A stretch of DNA of 51,672 nt from CAYUXF01 sp964448755 (GTDB lineage: Bacteria; Margulisbacteria; Termititenacia; Termititenacales; CAYUXF01), in contig CAYUXF010000004.1 of the NCBI GenBank assembly GCA_964448755.1, positions 1-51,672 of the forward strand, written 5' to 3'. The notes below the pieces were generated by a model. That model was not told the DNA's origin and made no database searches. It saw only the letters and a list, made by a program, of their open reading frames with translations. Of this stretch, positions 24,432-31,010 are shown piece by piece. The translations under genes and the position numbers were made by a program. The first letter of the stretch is position 1; each line of letters begins with the position of its first letter.

Positions 24432-25355
24432 ATGAATTATTTAAAAAATAAATTTAAAGAAATACGGCAGGAAATTATTCTGGAAAATGTTAAAGAATTG
24501 CCGGAGCTGATAAATGTTGCTGATGAGCTTGTTATTAAAATAAAAGAAAAAAACTTAAATATAGAACAATTTTCTTTTAAAAAAGAAACAGATGTTTCTC
24601 TGGAAGAGCAATTGAAGTGGCTTTTGAGTAATATTACAGAAAAGCCGGTAGAAAATTATGTCTGGCATTATTCGCTGTTTAATCAGGCAGAACAAAATGA
24701 GGCTATGGGCTTGCTTTGTTATTTTGACCGGCAAGAGCTTAGTGCCATTTTAAATAAATATCAGAATCAGAATATTTCTTTGATTGCATCAGAAGATGAG
24801 CAATTTATTTTTTATAAAAATAAAATTTATTTCTGGCAAAAGAAGGCCTTGTTGAAAAACTTAGCGCCTTTGATTATGGTGGTAAATTTATTTTTATTTG
24901 TCATTTTTTTGTCTTTGATGCTGACGGTTTCTTTTAAGATAAAGTCACTTTTAATTGAAAAAAATATGGTCCAGGAAAAATTAACAGCATTGGAGAATTC
25001 ATTTCGTATTATTCAGGAAGGGCAATCCAGAAAGCACCAAGCGGTTATTAATAAAAAAGAGAATGAGAAAAATTGTAATTTATTAGTCAGCTTAACCGAG
25101 CAGACTCCGGCAGATATTTTTTTTAATGAATTGGTTTTTAGTCAAAATGACATTAAGGTTATTGGTTGTGACCGTGCTTCTTTGACCGGCGTAAATTCTT
25201 TTATAAAAAATCTTAAAAAAAATAAAGAAGTGCAAGATGTTGCGCTGCTTAAAACTTTAAAAAGTGATCAGGGGATGAATTTTGATCTAAAAATTGTCCT
25301 TAAAAATAAAAGAACACTAAATAATAAACAACAAGGTGAGATGCCAAATGTTTAA
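24432..25355 (+). CDS. PilN/GspL-like type IV pilus or type II secretion assembly protein
   Basis: This 307-residue protein has a cytoplasmic N-terminal domain (~1-140), one transmembrane helix (~145-167), a coiled-coil stretch (about 170-210) and a C-terminal PilN-like fold (NLLVSLTEQTPADIFFNELVF...IKVIGCDRASLTGVNSFIKNL). This layout resembles the inner-membrane alignment subcomplex of type IV pili. The next genes are PilO-like and secretin, in standard order. No PilM precedes it; the extra N-terminal domain may replace that contact. No Shine-Dalgarno; a -10-like box lies just upstream. Confidence 0.68.
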   Translation: MNYLKNKFKEIRQEIILENVKELPELINVADELVIKIKEKNLNIEQFSFKKETDVSLEEQLKWLLSNITEKPVENYVWHYSLFNQAEQNEAMGLLCYFDRQELSAILNKYQNQNISLIASEDEQFIFYKNKIYFWQKKALLKNLAPLIMVVNLFLFVIFLSLMLTVSFKIKSLLIEKNMVQEKLTALENSFRIIQEGQSRKHQAVINKKENEKNCNLLVSLTEQTPADIFFNELVFSQNDIKVIGCDRASLTGVNSFIKNLKKNKEVQDVALLKTLKSDQGMNFDLKIVLKNKRTLNNKQQGEMPNV

Positions 25356-25839
25356 TTTTAAATTAGAACGGTTTGATTTTCTGTTTAAATTAGAGAGATG
25401 TCAGCAGGTTTGTTTGGCTGGTTTATTGATTTTTTTATTTGTTATTCTGCCGCTGATCTTTTTTTCTAATTTTAAGATCAATAAGTATTTTTATGAAAAA
25501 GAATATTTAAATAATCTTCTCTATAAAGAAAGTAAATTAAAAGAAAAAATGCCTGTTAATTCACCGCAGGAATTACCGCGAGACTTGAATATAGACATTG
25601 AAAACATTAAAAAGATAGCAGAATTAGCTAATTTAAATGTTGTAAAAGTAGATTTGCAAAATAATAGTGATCAGAAGTTTTGCTTTTCTTTGCAGGGCAG
25701 ATATCTTGATTTTTTGAATTTTTTGAACAGTTATAATAGTGCCGATCATATTTATCAATATGAAATTATTACGGTTAAAAAAGAAGCTGGGCGGGTTGCT
25801 ATTGAGATAATTTTTTCTTTTAACGGAGCGCTGGCATGA
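25348..25839 (+). CDS. PilO-like type IV pilus assembly protein
   Basis: This 163-residue protein has a transmembrane helix around residues 18-40 (CLAGLLIFLFVILPLIFF), a coiled-coil segment and a small C-terminal ferredoxin-like domain (FCFSLQGRYLDFLNFLNSY). Size and topology fit PilO. The start is ATG 25348 with AAGGTGAG 7 nt upstream; it overlaps the end of the pilN-like gene by 8 nt. Its stop overlaps the secretin ATG in an ATGA junction. Confidence 0.68.
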   Translation: MFNFKLERFDFLFKLERCQQVCLAGLLIFLFVILPLIFFSNFKINKYFYEKEYLNNLLYKESKLKEKMPVNSPQELPRDLNIDIENIKKIAELANLNVVKVDLQNNSDQKFCFSLQGRYLDFLNFLNSYNSADHIYQYEIITVKKEAGRVAIEIIFSFNGALA

Positions 25840-26792
25840 AAAATTTTATTATTGGTTTTATTTGTTGTTTGATCTTTTTTTTGTGGCTGGTTGCCGCCGG
25901 CCAAAACAGCAAAGCCCTGCGCGATCCTTTTGCTGATCTTTCTTCGCAGGAGTTCATTATTAATGACCATAATAATGAGCAGCTTTTTATTTATGATTTG
26001 CTCTATCGCGATACAGAGAGCATGGTAATGCTTTTAAAAAAACTTTATCCAGAACTGGTGGTTGCCGGGGAGCCGGAGTCTAAGCAAATTGTTATTAAAA
26101 CAAATAAAAATAATTTTAATTCTTTATATAAAAAGGTTCGCTTGCTCGACAGAGAACTAGATCAAATTTTAATAGAGGTTAAAGTGGTCGAGTTGAGCAG
26201 TAGCGATATGCTGCGCTTGGGAACTATTTGGGATTTTAAGCGTGAAGGGCGGGCTTTATATGAGCAGGCCAAGGTTTATGATTTTATTGAGAGTTTAGAG
26301 GTAATGATCGGCAATGGTAAGGCCAGAATAATGGCAAATCCCAGAGTGACAACAATGCTTGGCAAAGAGGCGTTGATCCATATCGGTGACCAGGTGCCCT
26401 ATTCTGTGCCTGTGGAGTCCGCTTCCGGTAAAACCAGCTGGGAGGTTAAATATCTCGATGCGGGGATTAATCTCTCATTACTTCCATTAAAAGCGGAGAG
26501 GGGTTTTATTTCACTTAACTTAAGGCCTGAGGTGGCGACGATCAAGCAATGGAAACTAACACCTAACGGCGAGTATCCTATTATCTCTTCGCGCAAGGTG
26601 GAAACTAATTTGCGCTTAAAAGACGGTGAATCTTTTATTATTGGCGGTTTATTAAATGAGGAAGAGCGAGAAAATATTCGCAAAGTTCCTCTTCTGGGAG
26701 ATATTCCAGTATTGAATATTTTATTCAAACACAAGAGCTACGAAAAGATAAGTTCGGAAATACTGTTCTTGGTTACGGCCAAGAAAGTATAG
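25836..26792 (+). CDS. Short secretin (PilQ/GspD family outer-membrane channel)
   Basis: This 318-residue protein has a hydrophobic N-terminal signal, an N1/KH-like domain (AGEPESKQIVIKTNKNNF), and the secretin core: ILIEVKVVELSSSD, ARIMANPRVTTMLGKEA, IHIGDQVPY, VKYLDAGI and the C-terminal signature VPLLGDIPVLNILF. It lacks AMIN and extra N domains, so it is much shorter than typical PilQ. Secretins form outer-membrane gates for pili or secreted protein, so a diderm envelope is implied. Coupled to the PilO-like gene by ATGA. Confidence 0.9.
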   Translation: MKNFIIGFICCLIFFLWLVAAGQNSKALRDPFADLSSQEFIINDHNNEQLFIYDLLYRDTESMVMLLKKLYPELVVAGEPESKQIVIKTNKNNFNSLYKKVRLLDRELDQILIEVKVVELSSSDMLRLGTIWDFKREGRALYEQAKVYDFIESLEVMIGNGKARIMANPRVTTMLGKEALIHIGDQVPYSVPVESASGKTSWEVKYLDAGINLSLLPLKAERGFISLNLRPEVATIKQWKLTPNGEYPIISSRKVETNLRLKDGESFIIGGLLNEEERENIRKVPLLGDIPVLNILFKHKSYEKISSEILFLVTAKKV

Positions 26793-26841
26793 AGATTATA
26801 ACTAAGGTATTTGTTTTTTACTTATTTTAACTTTATATATT

Positions 26842-26886
26842 CCATATATCTTTTTGGTAAAAAATTATAATATATACGATATATGG
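26842..26886. promoter_or_regulatory. Inverted repeat framing a candidate promoter of the orphan gene
   Basis: CCATATATC (26842-26850) and GATATATGG (26878-26886) are perfect inverted 9-mers. Between them lies TATAAT at 26866-26871, preceded by TTGGTA as a weak -35-like element with short spacing. The right arm would lie at the transcription start, a position suited to an operator. The surrounding DNA is very AT-rich, so chance is possible. Confidence 0.4.
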
Positions 26887-26917
26887 TTATGATTTTCATT
26901 TCTGGAGGTTTATGTTG

Positions 26918-27412
26918 ATGGTCTTATTTGCTAAAAAAATAGCTAATAATATAGAAAATTATGGTGAACATAAAGAAATACAAAAAATAGCCAGAGAAGA
27001 AATAAAGAAAGTATTAAAAAGTGACTCGGAATATGTATTTATTTATGAAAATAAAAAGAAAAAAGGAAAAAAAGATAACCTGGCGTTCAATATAGTGTTT
27101 AGACCGAAAACAAAGTTTTCTGCTATGGAAAAGTGTATTAACAATAATTTGAAAATAGGACGAAAGACACTGATGATTGGGGTGCATTTTAACCTTACAG
27201 AACATGGTGTTATTGATATATCTCAGCCTAACCCAGTTTCGTTTAGACTTATTTTAGGAAGTAAAATTAGTTCATATTTGCCAGAAATTCAAAATAGTTT
27301 TATTGCGAATAAGAAAATTTTAATTGACATGATCCTTAATGGTGAATATAAGAAGTTTGCACTTAAATGTCTGGAGATATCAAACAAAGTTTTTATAAAT
27401 GATAGGTTTTAA
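26918..27412 (+). CDS. Uncharacterised basic cytoplasmic protein
   Basis: This 164-residue protein belongs to no family I recognise. It has no signal peptide, membrane segment or cysteine motif. There is a lysine-rich stretch near residue 50 (NKKKKGKKDN), then mixed alpha/beta sequence. GGAGG at 26903-26907 sits 3 nt from the ATG at 26912 and 10 nt from the ATG at 26918, which favours the latter. It is a single-gene unit between the secretin gene and rpmG, with inverted repeats around its promoter-like region. Confidence 0.6.
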   Translation: MVLFAKKIANNIENYGEHKEIQKIAREEIKKVLKSDSEYVFIYENKKKKGKKDNLAFNIVFRPKTKFSAMEKCINNNLKIGRKTLMIGVHFNLTEHGVIDISQPNPVSFRLILGSKISSYLPEIQNSFIANKKILIDMILNGEYKKFALKCLEISNKVFINDRF

Positions 27413-27477
27413 TTAAAATTAATCATTGGGTATTTCAAAAAACAGAATAAAAGTCCCTAAATATTGAATAAATATTG

Positions 27478-27506
27478 TTGACATCGGTTTTTAATTATGC
27501 TTGAAT
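27478..27506 (+). promoter_or_regulatory. Candidate sigma70 promoter upstream of rpmG
   Basis: TTGACA (27478-27483) is followed after 17 nt by TTGAAT (27501-27506), a 4/6 match to the -10 consensus. Transcription would begin near 27513, at the left arm of the following hairpin. Confidence 0.5.
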
Positions 27507-27510
27507 ATGC

Positions 27511-27550
27511 CCTCGCATTTTCGCTTGTCATTTAAGCGAGGCTTTTTTTT
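27511..27550 (+). terminator. Hairpin with T-run upstream of rpmG (terminator or leader attenuator)
   Basis: CCTCGC (27511-27516) pairs with GCGAGG (27536-27541) and is followed by C and eight Ts. An inner alternative pairs TCGCTT with AAGCGA. It can terminate the orphan gene's transcript. Because it lies just downstream of a promoter-like TTGACA/TTGAAT pair, it could instead attenuate rpmG transcription. Confidence 0.6.
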
Positions 27551-27579
27551 GACTGAAATTTATTAGGAGTGTAATAACT

Positions 27580-27729
27580 GTGAGAGAAATAATAACCTTA
27601 GCTTGTGAAACATGTAAAAGAAAAAATTATACTACCAATAAGGAAAAAAGAAATAATCCTGACAGGTTGTTGTTAAAAAAATATTGTCGCTGGTGCAAAA
27701 AGCACACCGACCATAAAGAGACTAAGTAA
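27580..27729 (+). CDS. rpmG: 50S ribosomal protein L33 (zinc-binding form)
   Basis: This 49-residue protein starts at GTG 27580 behind AGGAG. It reads MREIITLACETCKRKNY and ends KKYCRWCKKHTDHKETK. Two CxxC pairs (Cys9/12 and Cys36/39) mark the zinc-binding C+ form of L33. The order rpmG, tRNA-Trp, secE, nusG, rplK is widely conserved in bacteria, which supports the call despite the small size. Confidence 0.95.
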   Translation: MREIITLACETCKRKNYTTNKEKRNNPDRLLLKKYCRWCKKHTDHKETK

Positions 27730-27830
27730 TTTTTGTCTTTTTGTTTTTTGATAAATAAATGAGCTCTTGGCCAGCAGAGAGTATAAAATAAAGTGGCGGG
27801 CTGCTTAAGTTAAATAGCGGTTAGGAGTGA

Positions 27831-27906
27831 AGGCGAGTAGCTCAATTGGTAGAGTGGCGGTCTCCAAAACCGTAGGTTGCAGGTTCGATTCCTGTCTCGC
27901 CTGCCA
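27831..27906 (+). tRNA. tRNA-Trp (anticodon CCA)
   Basis: The 7-bp acceptor stem AGGCGAG (27831-27837) pairs with CTCGCCT (27896-27902), followed by G and an encoded CCA tail. The D-arm contains AGCTCAATTGGTAGAGT, the anticodon loop reads CTCCAAA with anticodon CCA, and the T-arm reads GGTTCGATTCC. Its position between rpmG and secE is the usual one for tRNA-Trp. Confidence 0.96.
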
Positions 27907-27947
27907 AAAAATATAATGGTAATTATAGAAATAGAAGGAATTTAAGG

Positions 27948-28133
27948 TTGAGTATTAAAAATTTTTTTTCAGATACGAAAAGTGAAATAAAAAAAGTTAT
28001 ATGGCCGACTAAACAGGTCATTGTACATTCAACTTTAGTGGTTTTAGTAATAGTTGTAGTAATGACGGTAGCGGTATCTTTTTTAGATGTTAGTTTTGGG
28101 AACATGTTTGATATTTTAAATACAAGATTTTAG
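27948..28133 (+). CDS. secE: Preprotein translocase subunit SecE
   Basis: This 61-residue single-span SecE has the amphipathic segment FFSDTKSEIKKVIWPTKQ, whose WPT is diagnostic, followed by one transmembrane helix. It starts at TTG 27948 with AAGGAA 7 nt upstream. SecE clamps SecY in the SecYEG channel. nusG follows after 8 nt. Confidence 0.95.
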   Translation: MSIKNFFSDTKSEIKKVIWPTKQVIVHSTLVVLVIVVVMTVAVSFLDVSFGNMFDILNTRF

Positions 28134-28141
28134 GAGTTAAC

Positions 28142-28777
28142 GTGAGCTTAGAAGAAATACATCAAGATAATATTGCTGAAGAAAATGATAATTTAGCGCC
28201 TGGTGCCGCTGATCTTTCAGAGGCGGAAGAACTAGAGGAGAATTTAGCAGAATTGAGCGGTAATTGGTATATTCTGCATGTATTTTCCGGTTACGAAATG
28301 AAAGTAAAAGTAGCTATTGAACAAAAAGTTAAAGAAGAGGGTCTTGCTGCGGTAGTTCATAAAGTGTTAATACCGGAAGAAGACGTAATTGAAGTTAAAA
28401 ATAATAAACGGGTTGAGAGAACTAAACGGATGTTTCCGGGATATGTTTTTATTAACATGGAACCCGATGATAAAGTTTGGGCGACAATTAGAAGAATTAA
28501 TGGAGTAACCCGTTTTGTTGGGTCAGACATGCCTGAGCCTGTGCCGGAAAACGAGGTTATGCGTGTACTTAGACAAACAGGCGAAAAAGTTAAAAAAGTC
28601 GAGATCGATTTTGAAATTGATGAGAATGTCAAAGTTATTTCCGGTCCTTTCAGAGGGTATACCGGTGAAATTAAAGAGATCAATGCCGACAGAGGAAAAG
28701 TTAAAGTTAATATCTTAATATTTGGCCGCGAGACTCCAATGGAGCTTGATTTTGACCAGATAGAGAAGAATGCTTAA
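28142..28777 (+). CDS. nusG: Transcription termination/antitermination factor NusG
   Basis: This 211-residue protein starts at GTG 28142 behind AGGAG. The NGN domain begins at about residue 41 (NWYILHVFSGYEMKVK) and includes RTKRMFPGYVFINM. The KOW domain contains VISGPFRGYTGEIKEI. NusG links RNA polymerase to Rho or to ribosomal S10, which is encoded downstream. A 40-residue acidic N-terminal extension precedes the NGN domain, longer than in most NusG proteins. Confidence 0.96.
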   Translation: MSLEEIHQDNIAEENDNLAPGAADLSEAEELEENLAELSGNWYILHVFSGYEMKVKVAIEQKVKEEGLAAVVHKVLIPEEDVIEVKNNKRVERTKRMFPGYVFINMEPDDKVWATIRRINGVTRFVGSDMPEPVPENEVMRVLRQTGEKVKKVEIDFEIDENVKVISGPFRGYTGEIKEINADRGKVKVNILIFGRETPMELDFDQIEKNA

Positions 28778-28799
28778 TAGATAAGGAGAAAGTGCAGCG

Positions 28800-29243
28800 A
28801 TGGGTGAGCAGAAGAAAAAAAAGAAAGAGATAACAGCAGTTATAAAACTGCAAATAGAAGCAGGTAAAGCAAATCCTGCTCCGCCAGTTGGTCCAGCTCT
28901 TGGTCAGCATGGCGTTAATATTATGGAATTCTGTAAGGCTTATAACGAAAGAACCAAAGATAAAGTTGGTTCGGTTATTCCGGTAGAAATTTCTGTTTTT
29001 TCCGACAGAACTTTTGAATTTATTACTAAGTCACCGCCAGCTTCTGAGTTAATAAAGAAGGCTTTAAAACTCGAAAAAGGCTCGGCTATTCCTAATAGAA
29101 ATAAAGTTGGCAAAATAACCAGAGCACAGCTGGCTGCTATTGCTAAAGAAAAAGCCGCTGGTCTTAATTCTTATAATGAGGCTGCTGCTGTTAATATTAT
29201 TGCTGGTACCGCTCGTTCCATGGGCGTAGATGTAATTGACTAA
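28800..29243 (+). CDS. rplK: 50S ribosomal protein L11
   Basis: This 147-residue protein carries the L11 signature (LQIEAGKANPAPPVGPALGQ, then NIMEFCKAYNERT) and the C-terminal RNA-binding half ending GTARSMGVDV. L11 binds the GTPase-associated centre of 23S rRNA and supports factor-dependent GTP hydrolysis. AAGGAGAA precedes the ATG. First of the rplKAJL set. Confidence 0.98.
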   Translation: MGEQKKKKKEITAVIKLQIEAGKANPAPPVGPALGQHGVNIMEFCKAYNERTKDKVGSVIPVEISVFSDRTFEFITKSPPASELIKKALKLEKGSAIPNRNKVGKITRAQLAAIAKEKAAGLNSYNEAAAVNIIAGTARSMGVDVID

Positions 29244-29264
29244 TTTAGGGTTGGTGAAATAAAA

Positions 29265-29957
29265 ATGAAATTAAGTAAAAAATACGGTAAAAAGTACAGA
29301 GCAAAGCAGGAGCTGATCAAAGATCAAGAACTGTTTGAAGTAGATCAGGCGGTAGCTAAAGTCAGAGAACTGGGTATTGCTAAGTTCGACGAAACTATTG
29401 AAATGGTTTTTAATCTTGGCATTGACCCACGTAAGAACGATCAGCAGGTCAGAGGGACAGTTAATTTACCGGCTGGGCTTGGTAAAAAAATAACTGTAGC
29501 GGTAATTTCCTCTGGTGAAAATCTTAAAGTGGCTGAAGCTGCCGGTGCCGAAATAGTCGGTTCCGATGAGCTCATTGAGAAAATTAATGGCGGCTTTGTG
29601 GATTTTGATATTCTTCTCGCTACTTCAGATATGATGCCTAAAGTAGGTAAGCTTGGTAAAGTCCTGGGTCGTAAGGGTTTAATGCCTTCACCTAAAGCCG
29701 GTACTGTTGTAACAGATGTAACTAAAGCAGTTAAAGAATTTAAAGCCGGAAAACTGGAATTTAAAGCCGACAAAAACGGTGTAGTCCATTCGGTTATTGG
29801 TAAAAAATCTTTTGAAACAGAAAAATTAAAAGATAATTACAATGCTCTCTATGACGCAATAGTTAAAGCTAAGCCGTCTGGCGCTAAAGGGGTTTACATT
29901 AAATCTGTTTATCTCTCGCCTAGCATGGGTCCGAGCGTTAGAGTAGCCGTTAAATAA
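29265..29957 (+). CDS. rplA: 50S ribosomal protein L1
   Basis: This 230-residue protein has the L1 pattern FDETIEMVFNLGIDPRKNDQQVRG, GKLGKVLGRKGLMPSPKAGTV and YIKSVYLSPSMGPSVRV. L1 forms the mobile stalk at the E site and in many bacteria represses its own rplKA operon. Typical length; follows rplK by 21 nt. Confidence 0.98.
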   Translation: MKLSKKYGKKYRAKQELIKDQELFEVDQAVAKVRELGIAKFDETIEMVFNLGIDPRKNDQQVRGTVNLPAGLGKKITVAVISSGENLKVAEAAGAEIVGSDELIEKINGGFVDFDILLATSDMMPKVGKLGKVLGRKGLMPSPKAGTVVTDVTKAVKEFKAGKLEFKADKNGVVHSVIGKKSFETEKLKDNYNALYDAIVKAKPSGAKGVYIKSVYLSPSMGPSVRVAVK

Positions 29958-29992
29958 GATCATTAAAATATTTTCAAGGCGAGGATTAAATT

Positions 29993-30511
29993 ATGGTAAA
30001 AGAAAATAAAAAAGAACAGGTAGCAGTTATTAAGGAAAAATTTAATAATTCCGAATTAGTTATTTTTGCAGAATATCGCGGCTTAAATGTTGCCGATGAC
30101 CGTAAATTGCGCAGTGATTTTCGTTCTAATTCTGCCGATTACTGTGTTTACAAAAACAATCTAGTTAAAATTGCCATAGGTGATACAGTTTCCGGTATTG
30201 ATGAAAAAGTTTTTAGCGGTCCGACCTCTTTTATTTTTTCTTCAGATCCGGTTGCGCCGGCTAAAGTTATCTGCAATTTTATTAAAGATGCAGAAAAAGA
30301 AGTTCTTAAAATTAAAGGCGGTATTTATCAAAAACAATTTATTTCTTCTGATAAAGTTAAGGAATTAGCTTCGCTGCCAGGCCGTGAAGAGCTCTTAGCT
30401 AAACTTGTTTATGTCTTAAATTCGCCGATCAGTGGTTTTGTTAACGTTTTACACGCTAACTTGCGTAAACTGGTCTATGCTTTGAACGCCGTTAAAGATA
30501 CCAAAAAATAA
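29993..30511 (+). CDS. rplJ: 50S ribosomal protein L10
   Basis: This 172-residue protein starts KENKKEQVAVIKEKF with the L10 segments ELVIFAEYRGLNV, DYCVYKNNLVKIAI, LASLPGREELLAKLV and NSPISGFVNVL. L10 anchors L7/L12 dimers to the large subunit stalk. The 35-nt gap to rplA is too short to hold the classical L10 leader fold. Confidence 0.97.
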   Translation: MVKENKKEQVAVIKEKFNNSELVIFAEYRGLNVADDRKLRSDFRSNSADYCVYKNNLVKIAIGDTVSGIDEKVFSGPTSFIFSSDPVAPAKVICNFIKDAEKEVLKIKGGIYQKQFISSDKVKELASLPGREELLAKLVYVLNSPISGFVNVLHANLRKLVYALNAVKDTKK

Positions 30512-30530
30512 GAGGAGGTGAGGTTTAAAA

Positions 30531-30902
30531 ATGACACAGGAAATAATTGAAAAAATTGAGAAAATGACAGTGCTAGAGCTTAATGACTTGGTAAAAGCGC
30601 TTGAGGAGAAGTTTGGTGTATCTGCTGCTGCCCCCGTGGCTGTAGCTGCTGCCCCTGTTGCTGGTGCGGCTGCTGCTGCTGGTGATGATGCCGGTACAGT
30701 TGACGTTATTCTGGCTTCCGCAGGTGATAAAAAAATACAGGTTCTGAAAGTTGTTCGTGAGATCACTGGGCTTGGTTTGAAAGAAGCAAAGGACCTTGTT
30801 GATGGTGCACCGAAACCAATTAAAGAAGGTGTTTCTGCAGAAGAAGCTAAAGATATTAAAGCTAAGATCGAAGCTGAAGGCGGAAAAGTAGAAGTAAAAT
30901 AA
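30531..30902 (+). CDS. rplL: 50S ribosomal protein L7/L12
   Basis: This 123-residue protein has an N-terminal dimerisation helix pair (EIIEKIEKMTVLELNDLVKAL), an Ala/Pro/Val-rich hinge (about 36-55) and the globular C-terminal domain KIQVLKVVREITGLGLKEAK...VDGAPKPIKEG. It is the multicopy stalk protein that recruits translation factors. AGGAGGTGAGG gives a very strong Shine-Dalgarno, as expected for a high-copy protein. Confidence 0.98.
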   Translation: MTQEIIEKIEKMTVLELNDLVKALEEKFGVSAAAPVAVAAAPVAGAAAAAGDDAGTVDVILASAGDKKIQVLKVVREITGLGLKEAKDLVDGAPKPIKEGVSAEEAKDIKAKIEAEGGKVEVK

Positions 30903-30922
30903 TTAGTTAAGCTAATTTATAA

Positions 30923-30966
30923 AAACTGGCTCCTGTTGCCAATTAAGAAGCGACAGGGGCCAGTTT
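30923..30966 (+). promoter_or_regulatory. 17-bp stem-loop between rplL and rpoB (attenuator or RNA-processing hairpin)
   Basis: Positions 30923-30939 pair with 30950-30966 over 17 bp, including two G-U pairs, around a 10-nt loop. The following TTTAATTGTG is not a proper U-run. It is therefore more like the partial attenuator or RNase III site known between rplL and rpoB in E. coli than a full terminator. It would lower rpoBC expression relative to the ribosomal proteins. Confidence 0.75.
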
Positions 30967-31010
30967 AATTGTGTTACGACAAAAATAAAAAGCGAGGTCA
31001 GGTAAATAAT

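Noticed and set aside
27413..27830. CRISPR array or tandem repeats around the AT-rich gap before the tRNA
   Set aside because: No repeated unit with regular spacing is seen; the region is explained by a terminator-like hairpin, rpmG and promoter-like sequence.
30969..31010. Upstream in-frame start for rpoB
   Set aside because: The extra 14 residues are not part of RpoB and overlap the tail of the rplL-rpoB hairpin region; ATG 31011 has its own ribosome-binding site.
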